Below are positions 18,399 to 27,337 of a DNA stretch of 60,968 nucleotides, piece by piece. Numbering within the stretch: position 1 is the first letter of the stretch; the number at the start of each line of letters is the position of its first letter. The notes under the pieces were generated by a model that was given only the letters and a program-made list of their open reading frames with translations, made no database searches and was not told where the DNA came from. The stretch lies in the NCBI GenBank assembly GCA_910584065.1, contig CAJTZN010000019.1, forward strand, positions 1-60,968, read 5' to 3'. Position numbers and translations under genes: made by a program. Source of the stretch: an uncultured Eubacterium sp. (GTDB lineage: Bacteria; Bacillota; Clostridia; Lachnospirales; Lachnospiraceae).

Positions 18399-18620
18399 CA
18401 GGCACAAGCGCGGGATCATGCCGGGCAGCAGAGGCTGCTATGGGTGGAGGCTGTTGGCAGAAACTGCTGGCAGAGGCTGCTTCGGCAGCAAAAAAGGACT
18501 GCTTCTTGTACTCAAGACATACAGTCCCCACATTTTACTTTTTGTACCCCATGTTCTTCCTTCTGGTCTGTGCCGGCTGGCTTCCGGAAGGAAACGCCGC
18601 CGGTGGATGTAGCCGTCCGG

Positions 18621-18854
18621 TTACTCGACGATAAAATCTTTGAGTTTGGTAAGGATCTCATCTACGTTATTTTCATTGTGGATGTTCAGATCAATCGGTT
18701 TTGACAGGTCAAGACTGAAAATGCCCATGATGGATTTTGCGTCGATCACGTATCTACCGGAAACAAGATCAAATTCGGCATCGAATTTTGTCACTTCATT
18801 GACAAAAGCTTTTACTTTGTCGATCGAATTCAGGGAAATCCGTACTGTTTTCAT
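18621..18854 (-). CDS. HPr-family protein lacking the active-site histidine
   Basis: 77 residues, ATG preceded by GAGGTGA. The fold markers are present, including the regulatory serine region KSIMGIFSL (Ser41, equal to HPr Ser46). The stretch where HPr carries H-A-R-P reads SIDKVKAF and has no histidine. It therefore cannot relay phosphate in the PTS but could be phosphorylated on Ser by HPr kinase, as with Crh of Bacillus. A catabolite-control or sensing role is inferred. Confidence 0.88.
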   Translation of the reverse strand: MKTVRISLNSIDKVKAFVNEVTKFDAEFDLVSGRYVIDAKSIMGIFSLDLSKPIDLNIHNENNVDEILTKLKDFIVE

Positions 18855-18954
18855 AGTTCACCTCATTTCTGCAAGGTGTTTCATTCACCTAATGCTTTTT
18901 ATTGATACATATGATATGCTTGTGGCACGCACAATCCTATCATATTCATTTATT

Positions 18955-18983
18955 ATACTATTATGTTATCGATTTTATGTCAA
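18955..18983 (-). promoter_or_regulatory. Promoter for the HPr-like gene (TTGACA-17-TAGTAT)
   Basis: On the minus strand TTGACA (18978-18983) and TAGTAT (18955-18960) are 17 bp apart, about 100 bp before the start codon. Confidence 0.65.
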
Positions 18984-19058
18984 TGGAAAATTTAAACCAG
19001 TTGTTAGAAAAAACAACAATATTTTTGTGCAATTTGTAGAAAGGAACGGGGCCGGGAA

Positions 19059-20471
19059 ATGGAAGACCGTATGAAAGCAGCTTTTTTGACGCTCGGTTGT
19101 AAGGTAAATTACTATGAGACGGAACAGATGATGAAAGATTTTGAGCAGCACGGGTTTGAGGTCGTGGATTTTCATGACCGCGCGGATGTCTATGTGATCA
19201 ATACGTGTACGGTGACGAATATCGCTGACCGCAAATCGCGGAAGATGATTCACCGGGCAAAGAAAAGAAATCCGGATAGTATCGTGGCCGCTGTGGGATG
19301 CTATGTGGAGAGCGCCGGGAGGAAATCGGGGATAGACGGCGCGCTGCCGGATAACGCCCTCTCCGAGACCGCTCTTTCCGATCTCGTCTTTTTAAATTCG
19401 CAGAAAAAGGACGTCGCGCGGGAAGTTGCGGCTTACCTGCAGCAGCATGGCAGGATGACTGGGGCGGGGGCGCACTGCCTGGAAGCGGGTGGTATGCGGG
19501 AAAATAAGATGTCTGGACGAACGTCTGGACGCACGAGAAAATATATTAAGATCCAGGACGGCTGTAACCAGTTCTGCAGTTATTGTACGATTCCTTACGT
19601 GCGTGGAGGCGGGGTGTTGTCCAGCCGGCCGGCGGAGGATGTGCTGGAAGAGATCCGCCAGGCGGCGGAGCGTGGGGTTCGGGAAGTTGTCATTACCGGC
19701 ATCCATCTTTCTTCGTACGGAGCCGATGGTTCCGAGATCGGGCTCCAAAGCGCGTCTCCTCAAAGTGCTTCCCGCTTTGTCCGCCTAAAAGGCGAGCCGC
19801 TGGTTGAACTGCTCGAGCGGGTGAACGAAGTGGACGGTATCGAGCGGATCCGGCTGGGGTCGCTGGAGCCGCGTATCATCTGTGAGGAATTTATGCAGGG
19901 ACTTTCGCGGGTGGACAAACTGTGCCCGCATTTCCATCTGTCGCTCCAGAGCGGATGCGATGCCACGCTGCGCCGCATGAACCGCCATTATACGGCCGCG
20001 CAGTACAGGGAAGGGTGTGAGCGCATCCGGCGCTATTATGAGCATCCGGCGATCACGACCGATGTCATCGTGGGGTTTCCGGGGGAAACCGAGGAAGAAT
20101 TTGAAGAGACCAGGCGTTTTGTCAAAGAGGTCGGACTTGCTGATATCCATGTCTTTCCCTACAGCGTGCGGACGGGAACGAAGGCGGCCGGGATGGACGG
20201 TCAGGTATCACCTGATGAGAAGCACCGACGCAGCGAAATACTGATCGCGGACGCGGAAGAGTTAAAAGCCCTGTATGCACAATGGTTTGTGGGGAAAATA
20301 GAAAAGGTGCTGTTTGAAGAAGTGAGGGAGGCTGGCGGCGGCCGCTATCTGGTGGGGCACAATGAGCGCTACATGTTGTTTGGCGTGCCGGTGCAGGAGG
20401 CGCGGGAAAAAGGGTACTCGGAGAACCAGATCGCTCAGTTGGAGATCAGGCAGGAACATTGTTTCATCTAA
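19059..20471 (+). CDS. mtaB: tRNA (ms2t6A37) methylthiotransferase MtaB
   Basis: 470 residues. N-terminal UPF0004 domain with cluster cysteines in LGCKVN, NTCTV and AVGCY; radical-SAM Cys169/173/176 in GCNQFCSYCTIPYVRG; C-terminal TRAM region (about 400-465). Adds methylthio to t6A at A37 of tRNA. Two extra low-complexity stretches (about residues 88-115 and 228-243) lengthen it beyond typical MtaB. The second ATG at 19071 (MKAAFLTLGCK) is an equally good start. Confidence 0.92.
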   Translation: MEDRMKAAFLTLGCKVNYYETEQMMKDFEQHGFEVVDFHDRADVYVINTCTVTNIADRKSRKMIHRAKKRNPDSIVAAVGCYVESAGRKSGIDGALPDNALSETALSDLVFLNSQKKDVAREVAAYLQQHGRMTGAGAHCLEAGGMRENKMSGRTSGRTRKYIKIQDGCNQFCSYCTIPYVRGGGVLSSRPAEDVLEEIRQAAERGVREVVITGIHLSSYGADGSEIGLQSASPQSASRFVRLKGEPLVELLERVNEVDGIERIRLGSLEPRIICEEFMQGLSRVDKLCPHFHLSLQSGCDATLRRMNRHYTAAQYREGCERIRRYYEHPAITTDVIVGFPGETEEEFEETRRFVKEVGLADIHVFPYSVRTGTKAAGMDGQVSPDEKHRRSEILIADAEELKALYAQWFVGKIEKVLFEEVREAGGGRYLVGHNERYMLFGVPVQEAREKGYSENQIAQLEIRQEHCFI

Positions 20472-20541
20472 AATGGCCTTGAAATATCGGCTGTTTCAGG
20501 GTATACTGAAAAAGAAAAGTGATGGAAGAATAAAAAAAGAG

Positions 20542-20570
20542 TTGCGATTTTTTGCCATTTATATTAAAAT
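20542..20570 (+). promoter_or_regulatory. Promoter of the ireB operon (TTGCGA-17-TAAAAT)
   Basis: TTGCGA at 20542-20547 and TAAAAT at 20565-20570 with 17 bp between them, about 66 bp before the ireB start. Confidence 0.6.
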
Positions 20571-20636
20571 AAAAGATAATTGTTTGATGAGATTGGGAAA
20601 TAAGCTGTTGGAGTTTGAAAGGAGTATGGCAATCAT

Positions 20637-20897
20637 ATGCAGGAAATGAGCAATACACAGCTTTTTAAGGTGGATGTAGAAAAAGATTTTGATGTGAGGG
20701 ATGTCATTGCTTCTGTCTATGCGGCACTGACTGAGAAAGGATATAACCCGGTCAACCAGATCGTAGGGTATCTGATGTCTGGCGACCCGACGTATATCAC
20801 GAGCCATAAAGGGGCGCGGAGCCTGATCATGCGGGTGGAACGGGATGAAGTGATCGAACTGTTTTTAGAGGATTATATAAAGAATAATTTAAAATGA
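20637..20897 (+). CDS. ireB: IreB-family regulatory phosphoprotein
   Basis: 86 residues with the full UPF0297 sequence pattern (DVIASVYAALTEKGYNPVNQIVGYLMSGDPTYIT). In enterococci IreB is phosphorylated on N-terminal threonines by the PASTA kinase IreK and affects cephalosporin resistance; Thr7 here lies in the equivalent N-terminal region. First gene of the conserved ireB-ruvX-DUF1292 set. Its stop overlaps the ruvX start (ATGA). Confidence 0.93.
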   Translation: MQEMSNTQLFKVDVEKDFDVRDVIASVYAALTEKGYNPVNQIVGYLMSGDPTYITSHKGARSLIMRVERDEVIELFLEDYIKNNLK

Positions 20898-21325
20898 AGA
20901 GAATATTAGGACTTGACTACGGCTCTGTGACGGTAGGGGTGGCGGTTAGCGACGCGCTTCTCATTACGGCACAGCCGGTTGAAGTAATAAAAAGGAAACA
21001 GGAAACAAAACTGCGTCAGACTTTGGCCAGGATTGATCAATTGATCGCCGAGTATGATGTAGAAACGATTTGTTTGGGGTATCCTAAGAATATGAACAAT
21101 ACTCTTGGGGAACGAGTACAGCGAACGGAAGAATTTAGAGATAAGCTTGTGAAACGAACGGGTTTGGAAGTAGTACTGTGGGATGAAAGACTGACTACCG
21201 TATCTGCTATGGAGGTTCTGAAAGAAGGAAATGTGCGTCGTGAGAACCGGAAGAAATATGTGGATAAGATAGCGGCAGCATTTATTTTGCAGGGCTACTT
21301 GGATTCATTGCGTGTCGAAAAGTGA
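20894..21325 (+). CDS. ruvX: Putative Holliday junction resolvase RuvX/YqgF
   Basis: 143 residues, starts in the ATGA overlap with ireB. RNase H-fold markers LGLDYGSVTVGVAVSD, TICLGYP and the DERLTT motif are present. YqgF proteins process RNA or junction DNA; in several bacteria a role in rRNA maturation is shown. Confidence 0.93.
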   Translation: MKRILGLDYGSVTVGVAVSDALLITAQPVEVIKRKQETKLRQTLARIDQLIAEYDVETICLGYPKNMNNTLGERVQRTEEFRDKLVKRTGLEVVLWDERLTTVSAMEVLKEGNVRRENRKKYVDKIAAAFILQGYLDSLRVEK

Positions 21326-21339
21326 AAAGGAGAGAAGCC

Positions 21340-21648
21340 GTGGAAAAAAATGGTGAAATTGTGCTTACTGCTGAGGATGGCAGCGAGGAGGCTTTTTTTG
21401 TTGTGGAAAAAGCGGAGATTGCGGGAAGGGTGTACCTTCTCGTGAGTGATCAGGAATGGAACGATGAGGACGATACAACTGTAGAAAATCAGCGGCAGGA
21501 TGAGGGAACAGCGCTGATCTTACGGGTAAAAGAAGAAGGGGACGGGAGTGATATGATGGTCTGTGATGTCGTCGAGGACGAAAAGGAATTGACGATCGTA
21601 TCGAAGTATTTTGAAGAGTTGATGGAGGGAATCGATATTTCCATGTAG
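21340..21648 (+). CDS. DUF1292 (YrzB-like) protein
   Basis: 102 residues from a GTG at 21340 placed 6-8 bp after AAAAGGAGAG. The upstream GTG at 21322 lies before that site. Acidic, with EDGSEEAFFVVEKAEI typical of DUF1292. Third member of the conserved ireB-ruvX-yrzB operon. Molecular role unknown. Confidence 0.85.
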   Translation: MEKNGEIVLTAEDGSEEAFFVVEKAEIAGRVYLLVSDQEWNDEDDTTVENQRQDEGTALILRVKEEGDGSDMMVCDVVEDEKELTIVSKYFEELMEGIDISM

Positions 21649-21686
21649 GGAAAATCAAATAAAGAAAAGAGAGGTGCAACAATATT

Positions 21687-23360
21687 TTGAGTAAAAAAAC
21701 GAAAACAGGGAATGAAAAGGTGCGTATCATCCCGCTGGGTGGATTGGAACAGATCGGAATGAACATTACGGCGTTTGAGACGGAAAACAGCATTATCGTG
21801 GTGGATTGCGGACTGGCGTTCCCGGAGGACGACATGCTGGGGGTGGATCTGGTCATACCGGATGTGACGTATCTGAAAGACCACAGGGAAAAAGTGAAAG
21901 GGTTTGTCATTACCCACGGACATGAGGACCATATCGGAGCTTTGCCGTATATTCTGAAAGAGCTGAATGTGCCGGTGTATGCGACGAAACTTACGATGGC
22001 GATCATTGAGAATAAGTTAAAAGAGCATAACCTGTTAGGGGTGGTGAGACGAAAAGTCGTTTCGTACGGGCAGTATATCAATCTCGGGGATTTCCGTATT
22101 GAGTTCATCCGCACGAACCACAGTATTGCGGATTCGGCGGCGCTGGCGATCTATACGCCGGCCGGCGTGATCGTGCACACCGGCGATTTCAAGGTGGATT
22201 ATACGCCGGTTTATGGTGACAGCATTGATCTGGCCCGTTTCGGGGAACTCGGGAGGAAGGGCGTGCTTGCGCTGATGGCGGACAGTACAAATGTACTGAA
22301 ACCCGGATTTACGATGTCGGAAAAGACGGTCGGGGAGACCTTTGACACGATCTTTGCGGAAAATGAGAAGAGCCGGATCATCGTGGCCACGTTTGCTTCG
22401 AACGTAGACCGCGTGCAGCAGATCATCAATTCGGCGCATAAATATAAGAGAAAAGTGATCGTAGAAGGGCGCAGCATGGTAAATATACTGGAGATTGCCG
22501 TAGATCTCGGTTATATTCAGGCGCCCGATAATATCATTATCAGTCTCGATGAGATGAAAAATTATACCGACGACCAGATCGTGCTGATCACGACCGGGAG
22601 CCAGGGCGAGGCGATGGCCGCGCTCTCACGTATCGCGGCGTCCATTCACCGCAGCGTGACGATCAAGCCGGGCGATACGGTGATCTTTAGTTCCAATCCG
22701 ATCCCGGGTAATGAGAAGAGTGTGTCCAAAGTGATCAACGAGCTGTCGATGAAAGGTGCGAAAGTTATTTTCCAGGATGCCCATGTGTCGGGACATGCCT
22801 GCCAGGAGGAACTGAAACTCATTTATTCGCTCGTGAGACCGAAATACGCGATCCCGGTACACGGCGAATACCGCCATCTTCTCCGCCACAGCGAACTGGC
22901 GCAGGAGATGGGGATACCGAAGGAAAATGTGATGATCATGAGTTCCGGAAACATCGTGGAATTGAAAGAAGACAGTATAAAAGTCGTGGGAGAGGCGCAG
23001 GCGCAGGGCATTATGGTAGACGGGCTCGGCGTCGGCGACGTCGGGAACATCGTGCTACGTGACAGACAACATCTCTCGGAAAATGGCCTGATGGTCGTCG
23101 TTCTCACACTGGAGCGCGGATCGAACCAGATCCTTTCGGGACCGGATATTGTCTCGCGCGGATTTGTGTACGTGAGAGAGGCGGAAAACCTGATGGATGA
23201 GTGTCTGGAGATCGTCAATATCGCGCTTGACCGGCTGAGTGACAGGGGGATTTCTGACTGGGGAAGGATCAAGTCGGAGATCAAGGATTCCCTCAACGAT
23301 TTTCTGTGGAAAAAGACAAAGAGGAATCCGATGATCCTGCCGATCATCATGGAAGTATAA
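21687..23360 (+). CDS. rnj: Ribonuclease J
   Basis: 557 residues from a TTG at 21687 behind GAGAGGTG. The metallo-beta-lactamase motif THGHEDHIG, the later metal ligands in VHTGDFKVD, the beta-CASP region and the C-terminal domain match RNase J, the 5'-3' exo- and endonuclease of Firmicute mRNA decay and rRNA maturation. Within the ireB operon. Confidence 0.95.
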   Translation: MSKKTKTGNEKVRIIPLGGLEQIGMNITAFETENSIIVVDCGLAFPEDDMLGVDLVIPDVTYLKDHREKVKGFVITHGHEDHIGALPYILKELNVPVYATKLTMAIIENKLKEHNLLGVVRRKVVSYGQYINLGDFRIEFIRTNHSIADSAALAIYTPAGVIVHTGDFKVDYTPVYGDSIDLARFGELGRKGVLALMADSTNVLKPGFTMSEKTVGETFDTIFAENEKSRIIVATFASNVDRVQQIINSAHKYKRKVIVEGRSMVNILEIAVDLGYIQAPDNIIISLDEMKNYTDDQIVLITTGSQGEAMAALSRIAASIHRSVTIKPGDTVIFSSNPIPGNEKSVSKVINELSMKGAKVIFQDAHVSGHACQEELKLIYSLVRPKYAIPVHGEYRHLLRHSELAQEMGIPKENVMIMSSGNIVELKEDSIKVVGEAQAQGIMVDGLGVGDVGNIVLRDRQHLSENGLMVVVLTLERGSNQILSGPDIVSRGFVYVREAENLMDECLEIVNIALDRLSDRGISDWGRIKSEIKDSLNDFLWKKTKRNPMILPIIMEV

Positions 23361-23406
23361 AGAACAAGGAAACAGTGTAAAAATATGTACCGAGAGGAGG
23401 GCGTTT

Positions 23407-23808
23407 ATGGCGGGTAAGACGGAAAAGGGAAATGCAACAGCGCTGCTTTTTCTGCGGGGATTTCTGATCCTTTTGCTCAATGCCATTTTCTATGTCGTGA
23501 TCGTCCTCGGAACGGTAGAAGTGTGTCAGATTTCGTATTCGTTTGCCAACGAGGTTTTTGGCGACGTGGTGGCGCAGCCGCCGCCGGGCGTGAACCGGAC
23601 GTTTGTCATCGCGGAGGCAGACGATTCGATGACGATCGCGAAAAATCTGGAAAAAGAAGGCATTGTTCCGAATGCGTATTCATTCTACATCCGTCTCCGT
23701 CTGTCGCAGAGCAAGAAGAGCATTATCGTGGCGGGGAGCTATGAGCTGAATACGAGTATGACATATAAGGAAATATTGGAGAAAATCGTAAAGGGAGTCA
23801 GCGGATGA
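23407..23808 (+). CDS. Short MltG/YceG-like membrane protein
   Basis: 133 residues. One N-terminal membrane segment (FLRGFLILLLNAIFYVVIVLGTV) is followed by an extracellular part resembling the LysM-like N-terminal region of MltG (SMTIAKNLEKEGIVPNAYSFYIRLRLSQ). The catalytic Glu-bearing transglycosylase domain of full MltG (about 350 residues) is missing, so it cannot cut glycan. A regulatory or binding role is possible. Stop overlaps the methyltransferase start. Confidence 0.75.
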   Translation: MAGKTEKGNATALLFLRGFLILLLNAIFYVVIVLGTVEVCQISYSFANEVFGDVVAQPPPGVNRTFVIAEADDSMTIAKNLEKEGIVPNAYSFYIRLRLSQSKKSIIVAGSYELNTSMTYKEILEKIVKGVSG

Positions 23809-24473
23809 ACCGAAATGAGGAGAGGGCAGAGGTGTTTTTTGACACGATGCGCATGGAGTTACCGGCGTATATCACAGAGCTGGAACGCGAGGCGCTCCGC
23901 GATGAGGTGCCTGTGATCCGCAGGGCTGTAAGGGACCTTCTCCGCTATCTGTTGCGGGTGCGCCGTCCCGAACGAGTGCTGGAGGTCGGAACGGCGGTCG
24001 GGTATTCCGCCCTGTTCATGAAAGAATGCCTGCCGCCCGCATCAACGATTACGACGATTGAAAAGGTGGAAATGCGGCTTGTAAAGGCGCGGGAAAACTT
24101 TGCTATGTATGACAAAGAGAAGCGGATCCGCCTGGTGGAGGGAGACGCGTGCGAGAAACTGGAAGAGATGGCAGACAGGAAGGAATCATTTGATTTTATT
24201 TTTATGGATGCCGCGAAGGGGCAGTATTTGCATTTTCTGCCGTCGATTCTGGCAATCCTCCGCCCGGGGGGTATTCTTGTATCGGATAATATCCTTCATG
24301 ACTGTGACGTTTTGGAATCCCGGTATGCGGTGAAAAGACGCGACCGCACGATCCATGCCAGGATGAGGGAATATTTGTATACGATCACCCATATGGATGA
24401 ACTGGAAACGATCTGTCTGTCACTGGGAGACGGCGTAACGGTCAGCACGAAGATGAGCGATACAATACATTAG
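23805..24473 (+). CDS. trmR: Class I O-methyltransferase, TrmR-like (tRNA 5-hydroxyuridine methyltransferase)
   Basis: 222 residues. SAM-binding motif VLEVGTAVGYSALFM and the metal/substrate stretch FIFMDAAKGQYLHFL mark the cation-dependent O-methyltransferase family. It lies before a U32 protein, the order of yrrM and yrrN/yrrO in Bacillus subtilis, where TrmR makes 5-methoxyuridine at tRNA position 34. Specific function inferred from this context. Confidence 0.85.
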   Translation: MNRNEERAEVFFDTMRMELPAYITELEREALRDEVPVIRRAVRDLLRYLLRVRRPERVLEVGTAVGYSALFMKECLPPASTITTIEKVEMRLVKARENFAMYDKEKRIRLVEGDACEKLEEMADRKESFDFIFMDAAKGQYLHFLPSILAILRPGGILVSDNILHDCDVLESRYAVKRRDRTIHARMREYLYTITHMDELETICLSLGDGVTVSTKMSDTIH

Positions 24474-24543
24474 TTTGGAACAGCCAAAGGCAGCGGAGGC
24501 AAAAAAGCCAGCCTGTTTCAGGCAAGGAAAGCGGGAGACGAAG

Positions 24544-25785
24544 ATGAAGAGAAAAAGACCGGAAATACTGGCGCCGGCAAGTTGTCTCGATGTTCTGAAG
24601 ACAGCTGTAGAATATGGCGCGGATGCGGTTTATATCGGTGGGGAAATGTATGGACTGCGGGCAAAGGCAAAGAATTTCTCTTTTGACGATATGGGGATAG
24701 GAGTCGCCTATGCCCATGAAAGGGGAAAAAAGGTATATGTGACAGCAAACATTACCGCCCACAACCGGGATCTGGATGGCGTGAGACAGTATTTTGAGCA
24801 ATTGAAGCAGATTCAGCCGGACGCCCTGATCATTTCGGATCCAGGCGTGTTTTCCATCGCGAGGGAAGTATGTCCGGAAATTGACGTCCATATCAGTACA
24901 CAGAGTAACAATGTAAATTATATGACGTTCCGTTTCTGGAGCGAGCAGGGAGCATCCCGTGTCGTGACGGCGAGAGAACTTTCGCTGGAGGAGATCCGCG
25001 ATATCCGGGCAAACATTCCGGATGAGCTGGAGATTGAAACATTCGTGCACGGGGCGATGTGTATTTCGTACTCGGGCCGCTGCCTTTTGAGCAACTATTT
25101 TACCGGGCGCGACGCGAACCTCGGCGCCTGTACGCATCCGTGCCGGTGGAAGTACTATATTATGGAGGAGAATCGCCCGGGGGAATACCTTCCGATCGAG
25201 GAAAATGAGAGAGGAACTTATATTTTCAACTCGAAAGATCTGTGCATGATCGAGCATATTCCCGAGCTGGTTGAGGCGGGCATTGATAGTTTTAAAATCG
25301 AGGGACGTATGAAAACGGCGCTGTATGTGGCAGTCGTTTCGAGAACATACCGCATGGCGGTCGATGACTATCTAAAAGATCCGGCACTGTACCACAGCAG
25401 GATCCCATATTATCAGGAAGAGATCGCGAAGTGTACGTATCGTCAGTTTACGACGGGATTTTTCTTCGGGCCGGTCACGCACGAGGGGCAGATTTATGAC
25501 AATAGCACGTATGTGAAAGGTTTTGTTTATCTCGGGATGATCGAGCAGGTGGAGAGCGATGGGACGGGATGGTTTGAGCAGAAAAATAAATTCTCGGTAG
25601 GGGATGAGGTGGAGGTCATGAAACCGTCCGGCGAAAATGTGCAGACGAAGGTGGCTGCCATGTTTGACGAAGAGGGAACGGCGGTTGACAGCTGCCCGCA
25701 TCCCGGCCAGCGGATACGGGTCGATCTGGCGTGTGAACTGGCCCCGTTTGATATCATACGGAGAATGGGGGATGGATCGGTATGA
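24544..25785 (+). CDS. trhP: U32-family protein, TrhP-like (tRNA 5-hydroxyuridine formation)
   Basis: 413 residues from the ATG at 24544 (GGGAG 6 bp upstream). The start of the U32 domain (ILAPASCLDVLKTAVEYGADAVYIGG), the signature EIETFVHGAMCISYSGRC and Cys residues in GACTHPCRWKY are clear. Proteins of this type hydroxylate U34 of tRNA from prephenate; the peptidase name is historical. Bacillus has two such genes, here one. Works upstream of the TrmR-like enzyme. Confidence 0.88.
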   Translation: MKRKRPEILAPASCLDVLKTAVEYGADAVYIGGEMYGLRAKAKNFSFDDMGIGVAYAHERGKKVYVTANITAHNRDLDGVRQYFEQLKQIQPDALIISDPGVFSIAREVCPEIDVHISTQSNNVNYMTFRFWSEQGASRVVTARELSLEEIRDIRANIPDELEIETFVHGAMCISYSGRCLLSNYFTGRDANLGACTHPCRWKYYIMEENRPGEYLPIEENERGTYIFNSKDLCMIEHIPELVEAGIDSFKIEGRMKTALYVAVVSRTYRMAVDDYLKDPALYHSRIPYYQEEIAKCTYRQFTTGFFFGPVTHEGQIYDNSTYVKGFVYLGMIEQVESDGTGWFEQKNKFSVGDEVEVMKPSGENVQTKVAAMFDEEGTAVDSCPHPGQRIRVDLACELAPFDIIRRMGDGSV

Positions 25786-26774
25786 GCGTAAAGACCGAGC
25801 TCCTGTCTATTTTGGAGGCAAACAGGGAGAAGGATCTGTCCGGTGAGGAAATCGCAAACCGGCTCGGCGTGTCGCGCACGTCAGTGTGGAAGGCGGTAAG
25901 AGCGCTGAAAGAGGAAGGATACCAGATCCGTGCCGTAAATAACCGCGGCTACCGGCTGGAGGGTTCCAATGATGTGATCAGTGCTGAAGGCATCCGGCTC
26001 GGACTGGAAGAGAAATACCGGGACCTGCCGATCGAAGTGTACAAGAAAGTTGACTCTACAAACGTAGAATTGAAGCGCCGGGCGCTGGACGGAGGGGTGC
26101 ACGGCCTTACCCTTTTGGCGGAAGAGCAGACAGGCGGAAAGGGACGCATGGGAAGGAGTTTCTATTCCCCGCCGGGCACAGGCATCTACATGAGCATTTT
26201 GCTGAAGCCTGAAATGGGTGGTTCGGATGCGGTTCTGATCACGACGGCGGCATCGGTAGCTGTCTGCCGCGGCATACGGAATGTTCTAGATATTGAACCC
26301 CAGATCAAATGGGTGAATGATATTTATTTTGAGGACAAAAAGGTATGCGGCATTTTGACGGAGGCGATTTCGGATTTTGAAATGGGCAGGATTGATTCCG
26401 CCATTCTGGGGATCGGCATCAATTACCGGACAGAGGATTTTCCGCAGGAATTGGGAGAGCGCGCAGGGTGTATCGGACAGGGAGCCCTTCCTCCCCGCAA
26501 TGAATTAGTGGCCTCTGTGCTCAACGAGTTTTGGAATATTTACGAACATCTGACAGAACGTGAATTTATGAAGGAATACCGGATGCGTTCCAATGTGATC
26601 GGAAAAGAGGTACGTTTTCTGGAGCGCGACGAGTGGAAGGAAGCGACAGCGCTCGACATTGATGACGACGGGGGACTCGTTGTAGAGTGGGAAGAGGCCG
26701 GCGGGAAACGGGTGAGACGAACTCTTCATACCGGAGAGATTACGCTGCGCATAAAAAATGGTCTGCCATCGTGA
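25782..26774 (+). CDS. birA: Biotin operon repressor/biotin-protein ligase BirA
   Basis: 330 residues; start overlaps the U32 stop (ATGA). An N-terminal winged helix (LSGEEIANRLGVSRTSVWKAVRAL) precedes the ligase core with GGKGRMGRSFYSPPG (biotinyl-AMP loop) and IKWVNDIYF, then the small C-terminal SH3-like domain. Bifunctional type: attaches biotin to carboxylases and represses biotin genes. Last gene of the operon; its stop codon lies inside the terminator stem. Confidence 0.94.
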   Translation: MSVKTELLSILEANREKDLSGEEIANRLGVSRTSVWKAVRALKEEGYQIRAVNNRGYRLEGSNDVISAEGIRLGLEEKYRDLPIEVYKKVDSTNVELKRRALDGGVHGLTLLAEEQTGGKGRMGRSFYSPPGTGIYMSILLKPEMGGSDAVLITTAASVAVCRGIRNVLDIEPQIKWVNDIYFEDKKVCGILTEAISDFEMGRIDSAILGIGINYRTEDFPQELGERAGCIGQGALPPRNELVASVLNEFWNIYEHLTEREFMKEYRMRSNVIGKEVRFLERDEWKEATALDIDDDGGLVVEWEEAGGKRVRRTLHTGEITLRIKNGLPS

Positions 26775-26804
26775 GTGTGAAAAAGGCACGATGGCAGACC
26801 ATTT
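26756..26804. terminator. Bidirectional terminator overlapping the birA stop codon
   Basis: Two perfect 18-bp arms (AAATGGTCTGCCATCGTG at 26756-26773 and its complement at 26787-26804) with a 13-nt loop. On the minus strand the stem is followed by TTTTTTAT, and on the plus strand by TATTTA. It separates birA from the convergent membrane protein gene, whose stop is at 26807. Confidence 0.85.
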
Positions 26805-26806
26805 AT

Positions 26807-27337
26807 TTACTGATGCCTGGCGGCATATGTTTTTAGATCGATTTCGCCTCGCTTCGCTTTTCCCATAAACTTGAACAGCATGTAGATCTGTACAAACCAG
26901 ATGAGAGAGGAAACGATGCCCATCCCTAAATTTTTACCGGGCTCGCTGTCTTCACATACATCGTACATCTCACCGAGTATACAACCGTTGATGAGAAGTG
27001 CAAGAATAGGGAAAACCTTGCCGATAAAGGGAATGAACTTTGCGAGAATGGAAGCGATCAGGCTGGCAAAACCAGCTGCCGGTCGCGGCATTGGTATTCC
27101 GAATGCCTGTATGTTTGGTTCATTTTTGTAGTTAAACGCCATCGCGATGGCAAAATACTGGCAGAAGGGAATCCACGCAAGCCATGCGAGATCATAGTCT
27201 ACTGCTTTCAGTATTTGAAACAGCGGATATGCCGTCAGCACATAGAGGGCAAGTAAGATAACACCAATAATGATGAAAAAAATGATCATGCCTATAATGC
27301 TGAGTCCGGCAATCGTGTAAAATGCTTCGTCTGACAT
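26807..27337 (-). CDS. Four-helix membrane protein of unknown function
   Basis: 176 residues, ATG with AAGGAGG upstream. Hydrophobic segments at about 8-40, 45-70, 85-118 and 137-158. Phrases such as YPLFQILKAVDYDLAWLAWIPFCQYFAIA resemble small membrane proteins common in Lachnospiraceae without assigned function. Transcribed alone, divergent from the deacetylase gene. Confidence 0.75.
   Translation of the reverse strand: MSDEAFYTIAGLSIIGMIIFFIIIGVILLALYVLTAYPLFQILKAVDYDLAWLAWIPFCQYFAIAMAFNYKNEPNIQAFGIPMPRPAAGFASLIASILAKFIPFIGKVFPILALLINGCILGEMYDVCEDSEPGKNLGMGIVSSLIWFVQIYMLFKFMGKAKRGEIDLKTYAARHQ

Noticed and set aside
18399..18620. Small genes between thiI and the HPr-like gene
   Set aside because: Several short frames overlap here, none with a ribosome binding site or a recognisable product. 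A small GCTGC-TTCG-GCAGC hairpin is followed by an A-run rather than a T-run, so no terminator is called either.
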